Positions 21,216 through 32,254 are shown, counted from the first letter of the stretch. The stretch: 64,000 nt of DNA from Massilia sp. YIM B02763 (GCF_030412015.1 NZ_JASNRD010000017.1:48483-112482), one strand, 5' to 3'. Notes: a model not told the origin generated them from the sequence alone. Translations and numbers: made by a program.

Positions 21216-22208
21216 ATGCTCTCCGAATTCGACCTCATCAAGCAGTACTTCGTGCGGCGCCCGCCGAACTTGCCGCCAAACTCGCCGCCGGGCCGCGCCG
21301 TCCTCGGCATCGGCGACGACTGCGCGCTGCTGGCGCCCGCGCCCGGCCGCCAGCTCGCCGTCTCGTCCGACATGCTGGTCGAGGGCCGCCACTTCTTCGC
21401 CGGCGCCGACCCGTTCACGCTCGGCCACAAATGCCTGGCCGTGAACCTGTCCGACCTGGCCGCGATGGGCGCGGCGCCGCTCGGCTTCACGCTGGCGCTG
21501 GCACTGCCGGCGGCCGACCCGGACTGGCTCGCCGGTTTCTCGCGCGGCCTGTTCGCGCTGGCCGACGCGCACGGCTGCGAGCTGGTGGGCGGCGACACGA
21601 CCAAGGGCCCGCTCAACGTCTGCATCACGATCTTCGGCGACGTCGCGCCGGGCCGCGCGCTGCGGCGCGACGCGGCGCGCGCTGGCGACGACGTCTGGAT
21701 TTCCGGCACGCTGGGCGATGCGCGCCTGGCGCTGGCCCATTATCTCGATGAAGTCCGGCTCGATGCGCCGGCCCTGGCGCTGGCCGCGCCGCGCATGCAT
21801 GCGCCGACCCCGCGCGTGGCGCTGGGCCGCCTGCTGGCGGACGGGGGCCTGGCGCACGCGGCGCTCGACATCTCGGACGGACTGGCGGGCGACATCGGGC
21901 ACATCCTGGCGGCGTCCCGCGTCGGCGCCGTGCTCGACGTCGATGCGCTGCCGGCCGGGCCGGTGCTGGCCCGGCAGCCGCAGGCGCTGCGGCGGCGCTT
22001 CGCGGCGGCCGGCGGCGACGACTACGAATTGTGCTTCACGGCGCCGGCGGCGCGGCGCGCTGCGATCGTGGCGGCGGGCGCGCAATGCGGCGTGCCGGTG
22101 ACGCGGGTCGGGGCCATCACGGCGGAGCCGGGCTTGCGCTGGGTCGATGCGGACGGGGCCCCGCTCGACCTCGCGTTGCAGGGTTGGGACCATTTCACGA
22201 ACGGGTGA
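21216..22208 (+). CDS. thiL: Thiamine-monophosphate kinase
   Basis: A 330-residue protein of normal ThiL length. Motifs are SEFDLIKQYF at the N-terminus, IGDDCALL (metal binding), SSDMLVEGRHF, NLSDLAAMGAAPLGFTLALALP and GGDTTKGPLNVCITIFG. It phosphorylates thiamine monophosphate with ATP to give thiamine diphosphate, the last step of cofactor synthesis. It starts 25 bases after the flavoprotein gene and is possibly co-transcribed. No other thi gene lies nearby. Confidence 0.95.
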   Translation: MLSEFDLIKQYFVRRPPNLPPNSPPGRAVLGIGDDCALLAPAPGRQLAVSSDMLVEGRHFFAGADPFTLGHKCLAVNLSDLAAMGAAPLGFTLALALPAADPDWLAGFSRGLFALADAHGCELVGGDTTKGPLNVCITIFGDVAPGRALRRDAARAGDDVWISGTLGDARLALAHYLDEVRLDAPALALAAPRMHAPTPRVALGRLLADGGLAHAALDISDGLAGDIGHILAASRVGAVLDVDALPAGPVLARQPQALRRRFAAAGGDDYELCFTAPAARRAAIVAAGAQCGVPVTRVGAITAEPGLRWVDADGAPLDLALQGWDHFTNG

Positions 22209-22210
22209 CG

Positions 22211-22237
22211 CGCAGGGTGGGCATCACATGCCCACCA
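22211..22237 (+). repeat. Degenerate REP-like palindrome, GGTGGGCA type
   Basis: GCAGGGTGGGCAT-ca-CATGCCCACCA between the convergent thiL and GGDEF-EAL genes. It is a single copy with a C replacing the T of the GTAGGG tail. Confidence 0.55.
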
Positions 22238-22249
22238 TGGCGTGGACCG

Positions 22250-24834
22250 CTATGCGGCCTGTTCCCCGCGCGGCGTCTTGCGGTCGTCGTACGGCCCGTG
22301 CGTCAGCCAGTACTGGCGGAACGCCAGCCGCACGTTGTCGCGCAGTTCCGCGTCGTTCCAGGGCTTGGTGTAGAAGCGGTAGATCGCCCCGCGGTTGATC
22401 GAGTCGAGCACCGATTCCACGCCCGTATAGCCGGACAGGATGATGCGGATCGTGTCCGGGTACATCTCCTTGACCTTGCTGAGGAATTCGGTGCCGTTCA
22501 TGACGGGCATGCGCTGGTCGCACAGGATCACCTGCACGCGGTGCAGCGCCAGCAGTTCGAAGCCCTCGGCCGGCGAGCCGGCGGTCAGCACGCGGTAGGT
22601 GTCGCGCCGGAACAGGCGGTGCAGCGCGCCCAGCACGTTGGGGTCGTCGTCGACGATGAGCAGGGTCTGCACGTTGCGGTCGTCTGCGGCCGGGCGCGAG
22701 GGCTGGGCGCGGTTCTCCAGCACCAGCTTGCCCAGGTCGGCCGGCACGAGCGCGCGCGACAGGTGGAAACCCTGGATCTCGTCGCAGCGGTGGCGGCGCA
22801 GCAGCGCCATCTGGGCGCGCGATTCGACCCCTTCCGCGATCACCTGCATGTGCAGGCTGTGCGCCATGCTGATGATGGCCAGCGCGATGGCCGCGTCGTC
22901 CGGGTTGGTCGTGATGTCGCGCACGAAGGCGATGTCGATCTTCAGCTTGTCGATCGGGAAGCGCTTCAGGTAGGCCAGCGAGGAATAGCCGGTGCCGAAG
23001 TCGTCGATGGCGATGCGGATGCCCAGGCGCTTCAGGCTTTCCAGCACCTCGATGGTGTGCTCTGCGTTCGACATCAGCGCGCTCTCGGTCAGCTCCAGCT
23101 CCAGCAGGCTCGGGTCGACGCGGTGGCGCGCCAGGGCGGCGCGGATATCGCCCTCCAGGTCGCCCTCGACGAACTGGCGGCTCGACACGTTGACGGCCAC
23201 GCGCACGCCCTCCACCCCGTCCGCGTTCCACGCCGCGATCTGGCGGCAGGCCTCGTCGATGATCCAGGCGCCGACCCTGACCACCATGCCCGTCTCTTCC
23301 ATGACGGGCACGAATTCGGCCGGATAGACGAGGCCGAAGCCAGGACGGCGCCAGCGCAGCAGCGCCTCGACGCCGCTGATGCGGCCCGTGTTCAGGTCCA
23401 GCTTGGGCTGGTAGTGCAGCTCGAACTGGCCGCCGTCGATGGCGCCGCGCAGCGCCAGTTCCAGGTCGAGGCGCGCCAGCACCTGCACGTTCATGCCCGA
23501 GGTGAAGAAGCGGTAGCCGTCGCGCCCCGCTTCCTTGGCGCGCACCATGGCCACGTCGGCGTACTTGACCAGCGTGCCGGGGTCGCGCGCGTCGTCCGGG
23601 TACATGGCGATGCCGATGCTGGCCGTCAGCACGGCCTTCTGTTCGCCCAGGTCGAACGGCGCGCGCAGCGCCTCGCGCACCTCGTTGGCGACGGCGACAG
23701 CATCCTCCTCGCCCTGCTCGCGCGTCATGGTCAGCATCAGCGCGAACTCGTCGCCGCCCAGGCGCCCGATGGTGTCGCGCAGGCGCACGCAGCGCACCAG
23801 GCGGGTGCTGAACTGGCGCAGCAATTCGTCGCCCAGCGCGGGGCCGAGCGAATCGTTGACGATCTTGAAGCGGTCCAGCGTGATGAACAGCACGGCGATG
23901 CGCCAGTTCTTGTCCTGGGCCAGCTCGATGGCGTCGCGCAGCGTCTGGAAGAACAGGTTGCGGTTCGGCAGGCCGGTCAGGCTGTCGTAGTTCGAGACGT
24001 GCTTCAGGCGCTCGGCCGCGTGCAGGCGCTCGCTGATGTCGCGCGCCACCGCGATCAGCATGCGGGTTTGCCCGTCCTCTTCGCTGCGCTGCTGCAGCTG
24101 CCAGCTGATCTCGACGGGCACGGCGCCCTGGCCGTCCGAGCGCAGCAATTCCGTCTCGACGATGTCGTGCTCGCGGCCGTGGGCCACCGGATCGGCATGG
24201 CGCTCCAGCTGGGCGCGTTCGGCCAGGCCCAGCGCCACCGGGTCGATGCGCAGCAGCGCCTCGCGCGAAAAGCCCAGCATGCGGCAGGCGCCGTCGCTGA
24301 CGTCGATCATCGACATATTGTGCGCGTCGACCAGGAAGATGGCGTCGGCGGTGGCATCCATCGCGCCGCGGAAGCGCTGCAGCTCGGCGGTGCGCTCGCG
24401 CACCTTGCGCTCCATGCGCGCGCCATGGTCGCGCGACTCCTTGTGGAACAGGCGCACCTCGAGCAGGTTGCGGATACGCGTGAGCACCTCGACGGTGTCG
24501 AAGGGCTTGCCGATGAAGTCGCGCGCGCCCGCCTCCAGGGCGGCCAGCTTCTTGTCCGGCTCGGCCGTCACGACCAGCACCGGCAGCCAGGACTCGCGCT
24601 CCAGCGGCTTCAAGGCCTCCATGACCTGGAAGCCGTCCATGTGCGGCATCTGCAGGTCGAGGATGATCAGGTCGTAGCGGTGCTGCAGGTGCAGCGCCGC
24701 CACCTGGCGCGGATCGGTGGTGCTCGATACGTTCTCGTAGCCGCTCGTCTTGAGCAGGAATTCGAGCAGCTGCACGTTCACGGGTTCGTCGTCGACGATC
24801 AGGATGCGCGCGCGGCGGATGTCGGATGGCGAAA

Positions 24835-24838
<4 letters not shown>
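22250..24838 (-). CDS. REC-PAS-GGDEF-EAL-REC c-di-GMP signalling protein
   Basis: An 862-residue cytosolic protein. An N-terminal receiver (VDDEPVN, phosphoacceptor Asp61 in ILDLQMPHMDG) is followed by a PAS region (about 165-290). A GGDEF domain has an intact GGDEF near residue 361. An EAL domain shows EAL near 490, then ELTES, IDDFGTGYSSL and AEGVES. A second receiver (VDDDPN, Asp near 774 in LCDQRMPVMNG) closes the protein. Both catalytic motifs look intact, so it may make and degrade c-di-GMP. Two receivers on either side of the catalytic core is an uncommon order. Its ATG overlaps the stop of the hybrid kinase gene (ATGA), implying coupling. Confidence 0.92.
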
Positions 24839-26853
<2,015 letters not shown>

Positions 26854-27223
26854 GGGGCCTCCGCCGGCAGGCGTGCCAACGCCGTCAACGGCATGCCGGC
26901 CCCGGGTCATGGCGGTCATGCGTGAAACGTTCGAGCAGCATGTCAGTCCTACATCGTTCAATCGGTGGATGGCTGCGAGCGAGCCCGCAGACGAGCAGGA
27001 TAGCAGTACGGTTTCGCGCGATGTCGCACGGAACGGCACGGGCCGGCAACGATGGTACCTATATGCTACGGCGTATGCACGCTGGAGGCATGTCTTGCAA
27101 CATGGCTTTCAGGTAACGATCCAGTGCCGTGCGCGCCCGCGTCGCGCTAGAATGAAGCCGGGACCGCCCCGCCGGCGCGCCGCGGCCGCCCCCATTCCCG
27201 TGCCGCATACAGAGGAGACATCA
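26854..27223. other. 370-bp divergent region between the hybrid kinase and pncC
   Basis: GC-rich with several in-frame extensions of the kinase gene. A TAGAAT hexamer at about 27149 could be a -10 element for pncC. I see no strong repeat, operator or additional gene. Confidence 0.4.
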
Positions 27224-27706
27224 GTGACGAACGATATTCTTGACCTTGCCACCCGGGTCGGCCAGGCCCTCGAAGCCAAGGGCCTCCTGATGGCCACCGC
27301 CGAGTCCTGCACGGGCGGCGGCATTGCCTATTTCATCACCGAGATCCCCGGTTCGGGCGACTGGTTCGACTGCGGCTTCGTGACCTATTCGAACGCCGCC
27401 AAGACCGAGATGCTGGACGTGCCCGCCGCCGTCATCGCGCAATTCGGCGCCGTCAGCGAGGAAGTGGCGGCGGCGATGGCCGAAGGCGCCGTCGCCAACA
27501 GCAATGCCCATGTCGCGGTGTCCACGACCGGCATCGCCGGCCCCACGGGCGCCGTGCCGGGCAAGCCGGTCGGCACCGTGTGCTTCGGCTGGTCGAAGGA
27601 CGGGGTCACCCATACCGAGCGCATCGTGTTCCCCGGCGACCGCCACGAGGTGCGCCTGCGGACCGTGGCGCACGCCCTGTCCGGCATGCTGCGCTTCCTC
27701 GAATAA
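27224..27706 (+). CDS. pncC: Nicotinamide-nucleotide amidohydrolase (CinA C-terminal domain protein)
   Basis: A 160-residue stand-alone CinA C-terminal domain. It starts with GTG at 27224, set by AGAGGAG about 7 bases upstream. Visible motifs are LLMATAESCTGGGIAYFITEIPGSG (the catalytic Ser/Thr segment), FVTYSNAAKTEMLDV, GAVSEEVAAAMAEGA and STTGIAGPTG. PncC deamidates NMN to nicotinate mononucleotide in the pyridine nucleotide salvage cycle. The N-terminal MoCF-like domain of full CinA is absent, as in the short enterobacterial forms. The downstream zinc operon appears independent. Confidence 0.92.
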   Translation: MTNDILDLATRVGQALEAKGLLMATAESCTGGGIAYFITEIPGSGDWFDCGFVTYSNAAKTEMLDVPAAVIAQFGAVSEEVAAAMAEGAVANSNAHVAVSTTGIAGPTGAVPGKPVGTVCFGWSKDGVTHTERIVFPGDRHEVRLRTVAHALSGMLRFLE

Positions 27707-27751
27707 TCCGCGGTACTGCGGGATGACGCTTGCATCCGGCCCGCAGTACGC

Positions 27752-27781
27752 TTAACATGTGAACAGTTCTTCACATGTTAA
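27752..27781. promoter_or_regulatory. Perfect 12-6-12 inverted repeat, candidate ArsR-type operator
   Basis: Arms TTAACATGTGAA and TTCACATGTTAA are perfect reverse complements around CAGTTC, ending 15 bases before the regulator's ATG. ArsR/SmtB repressors bind such 12-mer imperfect repeats. No T run follows, which argues against a terminator of pncC. Confidence 0.75.
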
Positions 27782-27796
27782 GCAATTGCCGAGCTG

Positions 27797-28123
27797 ATGA
27801 TTCCGCACGATACCGACCACGCCGTCGACGAACTCGCCGACCTGTTCCACCTGCTGGGCGACCCCACGCGCCTGCGCATCGTGCTCGCCTGCCTGGCGCA
27901 GCCGACCGCCGTGGGCGACATCGCCGCCGCGCTCGACCTGTCCAGCTCGCTGGTCAGCCACCACCTGCGCCTGCTGCGCGCCGCGCGCATCGTCAAGGCC
28001 GAGCGCCAGGGCAAGCAGGTGTTCTATGCGGCCGCCGACGCCCACATCAGCGGCTTGCTCGCCAATATGTTCGAACACATCGCCGAACCCATCACCGAAC
28101 ACACGACAGGACTGGACGCATGA
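27797..28123 (+). CDS. ArsR/SmtB-family metal-sensing repressor (CzrA-type)
   Basis: A 108-residue winged-helix protein. The DNA-recognition helix is LSSSLVSHHLRLLRAARIVK. The C-terminal helix carries the alpha5 metal site exactly in the family pattern D-x-H-x10-H-x2-E: Asp81, His83, His94, Glu97. This site senses Zn(II) or Co(II) in CzrA-type repressors; the ELCVC arsenic/cadmium site is absent. The gene overlaps the CDF transporter by ATGA and sits 15 bases downstream of a perfect inverted repeat, so autoregulated, metal-relieved repression of a two-gene operon is strongly suggested. Confidence 0.92.
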   Translation: MIPHDTDHAVDELADLFHLLGDPTRLRIVLACLAQPTAVGDIAAALDLSSSLVSHHLRLLRAARIVKAERQGKQVFYAAADAHISGLLANMFEHIAEPITEHTTGLDA

Positions 28124-29103
28124 GCCACGCGCATTCCCACGACCATGGCCACGGGCATGGACACCACCACCACGCGCCGCCGGCCGACGCCGGCCGCGCC
28201 TTCGTGCTCGCGATCGGCCTGAACACGGCCTTCGTCGCCATCGAATTCATCTACGGCTTCATCGCCAACTCGACGGCGCTGACGGCCGACGCCGGCCACA
28301 ACCTGTCCGACGTGCTGGGCCTGGTGCTGGCCTGGGGCGCGGCGCTGCTGGCGAAAAGCGCGCCGACGCGGCGCTTCACCTACGGCCTGCGCGGCACCTC
28401 GATCCTGGCGGCGCTGGGCAATGCCCTGCTGCTGATGGTGGCCTGCGGCGCCATCGCCTGGGAAGCGTGCCAGCGCTTCGCGCATCCGGAACCGGTGGCC
28501 GGCACGACGGTATCGATCGTGGCCGCGATCGGCGTGCTCATCAACGGCTTCTCGGCCTGGCTGTTCATGGCCGGCAGCAAGAACGACATCAACGTGCGCG
28601 GCGCCTACCAGCACATGGCGGCCGATGCCGCGCTGTCGCTGGGCGTCGTGGTGTCGGGCCTGCTGGTGATGTATACGGGCTGGAGCTGGCTCGACCCGGC
28701 CGTGAGCCTCGTGATCGTCGTGATCATCGTGGCCGGCACCTGGTCGCTGCTGAAGGAATCGATCCAGATGGCGCTGGCGGGCGTGCCGGCCGGCGTCGAT
28801 GCGACGGCCGTCACCGGCTTCCTCGCGGCCCAGCCGGGCGTGACCGAGGTGCACGACGTGCACATCTGGCCGATGAGCACGACGGAAACGGCCCTCACCG
28901 CCCACCTGGTGATCCCGGACGGCTATCCGGGCGACGCGTTCATCGACGAGGTCGTCACCCACCTGCGCGAGGACTTCGCCATCCACCACTGCACGCTGCA
29001 GGTCGAGCAGGGCACGACCAAGCACAGCAGCTGCTGCCTGCAGGAGGCGCATGACGGGCACGAGCACGATCATGCTCATCATGGCCACGCTCATGCCCAT
29101 TAA
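28120..29103 (+). CDS. Cation diffusion facilitator (zinc efflux, ZitB/CzcD-like)
   Basis: A 327-residue inner-membrane transporter. The N-terminus is His-rich (HSHDHGHGHGHHHH), six transmembrane helices follow, and the TM2 and TM5 sites read LTADAGHNLSD and HMAADAALS, the HD/HD-type zinc site of CDF exporters. The cytosolic C-terminal domain includes VTEVHDVHIWPMSTTETALTAH and a second His-rich tail. It exports Zn2+ (perhaps Co2+ or Cd2+) in exchange for protons. It overlaps the ArsR regulator gene by four bases, forming a metal-resistance operon. Confidence 0.94.
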   Translation: MSHAHSHDHGHGHGHHHHAPPADAGRAFVLAIGLNTAFVAIEFIYGFIANSTALTADAGHNLSDVLGLVLAWGAALLAKSAPTRRFTYGLRGTSILAALGNALLLMVACGAIAWEACQRFAHPEPVAGTTVSIVAAIGVLINGFSAWLFMAGSKNDINVRGAYQHMAADAALSLGVVVSGLLVMYTGWSWLDPAVSLVIVVIIVAGTWSLLKESIQMALAGVPAGVDATAVTGFLAAQPGVTEVHDVHIWPMSTTETALTAHLVIPDGYPGDAFIDEVVTHLREDFAIHHCTLQVEQGTTKHSSCCLQEAHDGHEHDHAHHGHAHAH

Positions 29104-29106
29104 GCC

Positions 29107-29135
29107 GTAGGGTGGACGGCTCCGCCGTCCACGCG
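29107..29135 (+). repeat. Left REP-like palindrome flanking the 40-bp array
   Basis: GTAGGGTGGACGGC-tcc-GCCGTCCACGCG, starting 4 bases after the stop of the CDF gene. It is the inverted partner of 29298-29329. Confidence 0.85.
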
Positions 29136-29137
29136 GT

Positions 29138-29297
29138 GATAGGTAGCCGGCGAATTACCGTCCATGCGAGCGGAATTGATAGGTAGCCGGTGAATTACCG
29201 TCCATGCGAGCGGAATTGATAGGTAGCCGGTGAATTACCGTCCATGCGAGCGGAATTGATAGGTAGCCGGCGAATTACCGTCCATGCGAGCGGAGTT
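29138..29297. repeat. Four-copy 40-bp tandem repeat
   Basis: Four head-to-tail units start at 29138, 29178, 29218 and 29258, each opening GATAGGTAGCCGG. Copies differ at very few bases: C/T at the 14th base (C in copies 1 and 4, T in 2 and 3) and a G in the tail of copy 4. The array is enclosed by two inverted REP-like palindromes. No unique spacers, so it is not a CRISPR. Confidence 0.95.
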
Positions 29298-29329
29298 GAA
29301 CGCGTGGACGGCGAAGCCGTCCACCCTAC
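29298..29329 (-). repeat. Right REP-like palindrome flanking the 40-bp array
   Basis: GAACGCGTGGACGGC-gaa-GCCGTCCACCCTAC, inverted relative to 29107-29135. Its CTA (29326-29328) is the complement of the TAG stop of the FKBP gene. Confidence 0.85.
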
Positions 29330-29901
29330 TTGACCTTGACCAATTCGACGTCGAAGATCAGGTCCGCGTTCGGCGGAATCATGCCGCCCGGGGCGCCGCG
29401 CGACCCATAGGCCAGTTCGCTCGGGATGATCAGGGTGCGCTTGCCGCCCACCTTCATGCCGACCACGCCCTGGTCCCAGCCCTTGATGACCTGGCGCGCG
29501 CCGAGGCGGAACTCGAGCGGCTCGCGGCCGGCGTCGAGCGAGGAGTCGAATTTCTTGCCGCGCTGCTTCAGCGCCAGCGGCTTGTACAGCCAGCCCGTGT
29601 AGTTGACCAGCACGGAATTGCCCACCTGCGCCTCGGCGCCCTTGCCGATCACGTGATCGATGATCTGGATCTGCGGACCCTGCTGGGCCGGGGCGTCGCC
29701 GACCGGGTTGGTCGGATTCGACGGAGTCGCGGCGGTGGCGGTGGCGCTCGCGGGGTCCTTCGGATCGGTCAGTGCGGTGCCCGATTGAGCCGCGGGCTGG
29801 GCCTGGTCGGCCGCGGGAGCGGGAGCGGTCTGGGTGGAATCCTGGGCGCTGGCGGCAGCGGCCGCCAGCAACAGGCCTGCGAAGGCGATACGACGGATCA
29901 T
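29326..29901 (-). CDS. FKBP-type peptidyl-prolyl cis-trans isomerase, exported
   Basis: A 191-residue protein with a signal peptide (MIRRIAFAGLLLAAAAASAQ) and a 50-residue Ala/Pro/Thr-rich linker. The FKBP domain occupies the last 110 residues: VLVNYTGWLYK, KFDSSLDAGREPLEFRLGARQVIKGWDQGVVGMKVGGKRTLIIP and LAYGSRGAPGGMIPPNADLIFDVEL. The active-site residues of FKBP12-like enzymes are preserved. It catalyses Xaa-Pro isomerisation, presumably in the periplasm. The TAG stop is inside the right REP-like element. Confidence 0.92.
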   Translation of the reverse strand: MIRRIAFAGLLLAAAAASAQDSTQTAPAPAADQAQPAAQSGTALTDPKDPASATATAATPSNPTNPVGDAPAQQGPQIQIIDHVIGKGAEAQVGNSVLVNYTGWLYKPLALKQRGKKFDSSLDAGREPLEFRLGARQVIKGWDQGVVGMKVGGKRTLIIPSELAYGSRGAPGGMIPPNADLIFDVELVKVK

Positions 29902-29934
29902 GGAACCTCTTTCATGGATCAGTGATTAACCGAT

Positions 29935-30873
29935 CTATGATAGCAAGGCCTCCTCGGCTTGCACAGTTTCTGCCGGAACCGTCATCCGCTGCGGCATGGC
30001 GGGCGCCGCGGCCGCATCGGCCGCCGCGGATACATTGGCCGCATCGGCCAGCTTGCGCAGGATGTGCCCGGCCGCCACCATGCCGAAGGTCGCGGTGACG
30101 ACCATGCTGGAACCGAAGCCCGCGCAATTGAGGCCCGTGATGCTGTTCGCATCGATGGCGCAGGCGTCGCCCGCGTCCGGGTAGCGCAGCGGTTCCATCG
30201 AGAACACGGCGTCGATGTGGTACTTGTTCTTCTCGCCCTTGGCGAAGCCGTAGCGCGCGCGCAGGATCTTGCGCACCTTCTTGAGCAGCGGTTCCTGCTC
30301 CGTGCGGGCCAGGTCGCGCACCTCGATCCGCGTCGGGTCAGTCTGGCCGCCGGCGCCGCCGATCACGACCAGCGGGATCGCATGCTGGCTGCACCAGGCG
30401 ATCAGCGCGGCCTTGTCCTTGACGCTGTCGATGGCGTCGACCACGTAGTCGTAGCGATCGGTGCCGATCAGTCGCGGGATATTGTCCGGATCGACGAAGT
30501 CCTCGACGAGCTCGACCTCGCAATACGGGTTGATCAGGGCGATACGCTGCTTGAGCGCCTCGATCTTGGCCATGCCGACCGTCGACGACAGCGCCTGGAT
30601 CTGGCGGTTGATGTTCGACTCGGCCACGTCGTCCAGGTCGATCAGCGTGAGGCGGCCGACGGCGCTGCGCGCCAGCGCCTCGACGATCCAGGAACCGACG
30701 CCGCCGACGCCCACGACGCAAACGTGCGCCGCGCGGAAGCGTTCCAGCGCACGCTCGCCGTAGAGTCGCGCGATGCCGCCGAAGCGGCGCTCGAAGTCGA
30801 CCTCGCTGGCCGCGTCGACGATGCTGGCATCGGTACCGGCCAGCGCGGTGATGGAAATGGGAGTGGTAGTCAT
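29935..30873 (-). CDS. tcdA: tRNA threonylcarbamoyladenosine dehydratase (TcdA/CsdL, E1-like)
   Basis: A 312-residue ThiF-family protein. It shows ERFRAAHVCVVGVGGVGSWIVEALARS (ATP-binding GxGGxGS), the LIDLDDVAESNINRQIQAL loop and DYVVDAIDSVKDKAALI. Then come VVIGGAGGQTDPTRIEV and a C-terminal hydrophobic segment (GFGSSMVVTATFGMVAAGHIL). TcdA activates t6A37 of tRNA to the cyclic ct6A form. Met at 30873 follows a G-rich site (GGGGGG) by two bases; the spacing is short. An Ala-rich C-terminal extension of about 40 residues is additional to the core family. Divergent from the hemerythrin-PdxH fusion gene. Confidence 0.92.
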   Translation of the reverse strand: MTTTPISITALAGTDASIVDAASEVDFERRFGGIARLYGERALERFRAAHVCVVGVGGVGSWIVEALARSAVGRLTLIDLDDVAESNINRQIQALSSTVGMAKIEALKQRIALINPYCEVELVEDFVDPDNIPRLIGTDRYDYVVDAIDSVKDKAALIAWCSQHAIPLVVIGGAGGQTDPTRIEVRDLARTEQEPLLKKVRKILRARYGFAKGEKNKYHIDAVFSMEPLRYPDAGDACAIDANSITGLNCAGFGSSMVVTATFGMVAAGHILRKLADAANVSAAADAAAAPAMPQRMTVPAETVQAEEALLS

Positions 30874-30973
30874 AGCCCCCCATTTTACCGGACGGAATCC
30901 CTTCCCTTGCTCTAAAATAACTTTCAGATAATCAAAGTTCGCCCGTCTTTTTGCGCATCCACAACAGCCCATC

Positions 30974-32212
30974 ATGAACCAGCCCCTCCACGATACCGCT
31001 CCCGATTTCGACCAGCCGATCGCCGTCCTCAAGCATTGCCACGGCCGCATCCGCAAGCAGCTCGACACCCTCGAAAAACTGCTGGCCCACCTGCCCGCGC
31101 ACGGTGCCGACGAGCAGGCCCGCCAGGCGGCGGCCGCCGTCATGAAGTACTTCGACAAGGGCGCCCAGCTGCACCACGAGGACGAGGAACAGGACCTGAT
31201 CCCGATGCTGCACGCCACCGCCACCGGCGAGGACGCGGCCACGCTGGCCGCGCTGGCGCCGCAGATCCTGCAGGAGCACAAGGACATGGATGCGATGTGG
31301 CAGGACCTGCACGAGCAGCTGAGCCTGATCGCCGACGGCAGCGGCACGCACCTGTCCGCCAGCACGGTAGGCCGTTTCGTGCAATGCTACCGACAGCATA
31401 TGGAACGCGAGGAAGGCACGATGGCGCCGATGGCGCTTCGCATTTTCGACACAGGCCAGATGGCCAGGCTGGGCCAGGCGATGCGGCAGCGACGCGGTAT
31501 TTCCGTTAATAATGATGTGAGCATAGGCAACGCCGCGACGGCGTCCCCGTGCGAGCCGGCCGCGGCCGGCATCGGCGAGCGCGTGGCCGACCTGCGCAAG
31601 GACTATGGCCAGGCCAGCCTGGACGAGGGCGACGTGGCCGACGACCCCATCGCCCAGTTCACGCGCTGGTTCGAGGAAGCGTTGAAGGCCGAGGTCAACG
31701 AGCCCAATGCGATGGGCGTGTCGACGGTCGGCGAGGATGGCCGGCCGAGTTCGCGCATCGTGCTGGTCAAGCAGTTCGACGAGCGCGGCTTTACCTGGTA
31801 CACGAATTACGACAGCCAGAAGGGCCAGCAGCTCGCCAGCAAACCTTTTGCTGCTCTGCTATTCTTTTGGAGTGAATTGGAACGGCAGGTGCGCATCGAA
31901 GGCAAGGTCGTGCGTACATCCGCGGAGGAAAGCGACAAGTATTTCAACAGCCGGCCACTGAAAAGCCGGCTGTCGGCGATCGCGTCGGAACAGAGTGCGC
32001 CGATCGCCGGCCGTGCGGACCTCGAACGCAACTACGAGGAGGTCGCGCGGCAATACGGCGAGTCGCCGTCACGGCCATCGCACTGGGGCGGCTATCGCTT
32101 GGTGCCGGAACGGATCGAGTTCTGGCAGGGGCGGCGTTCGCGCTTCCACGACCGCATCGTCTATACGCGATCGGAGGACGGCAGCTGGACGCGGCAACGT
32201 TTGCAACCCTGA
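30974..32212 (+). CDS. pdxH: Hemerythrin domain fused to pyridoxine/pyridoxamine 5'-phosphate oxidase
   Basis: A single 412-residue open frame. Residues about 15-175 form a hemerythrin-type four-helix diiron domain with candidate ligands His23, His67/68, Glu71, His102, His142 and Glu146 (LHHEDEEQDLIP; YRQHMEREEGTM). Residues about 198-412 are a complete PdxH: PIAQFTRWFEEA, PSSRIVLVKQFDERGFTWYTNY, YFNSRPLKSRLSAIASEQS and the C-terminal GGYRLVPERIEFWQGRRSRFHDR. PdxH makes pyridoxal 5'-phosphate with O2 and FMN. An in-frame GTG at 31517 could re-start a separate 231-residue PdxH, but no stop separates the halves. Immediately at the junction the -1 frame has three consecutive stops, hinting that two genes may have been joined by an indel. 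Confidence 0.85.
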   Translation: MNQPLHDTAPDFDQPIAVLKHCHGRIRKQLDTLEKLLAHLPAHGADEQARQAAAAVMKYFDKGAQLHHEDEEQDLIPMLHATATGEDAATLAALAPQILQEHKDMDAMWQDLHEQLSLIADGSGTHLSASTVGRFVQCYRQHMEREEGTMAPMALRIFDTGQMARLGQAMRQRRGISVNNDVSIGNAATASPCEPAAAGIGERVADLRKDYGQASLDEGDVADDPIAQFTRWFEEALKAEVNEPNAMGVSTVGEDGRPSSRIVLVKQFDERGFTWYTNYDSQKGQQLASKPFAALLFFWSELERQVRIEGKVVRTSAEESDKYFNSRPLKSRLSAIASEQSAPIAGRADLERNYEEVARQYGESPSRPSHWGGYRLVPERIEFWQGRRSRFHDRIVYTRSEDGSWTRQRLQP

Positions 32213-32254
32213 GCCGGGAAGCAGCATCCGGCCAGACAAGCCGGAGGAATACAC

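Noticed and set aside
27752..27781. The inverted repeat after pncC as its terminator
   Set aside because: No T run follows, and its position just before an ArsR gene with matching 12-mer arms fits an operator better.
29138..29297. The 40-bp tandem array as a CRISPR
   Set aside because: The units are directly adjacent with no unique spacers, and no cas gene is near.
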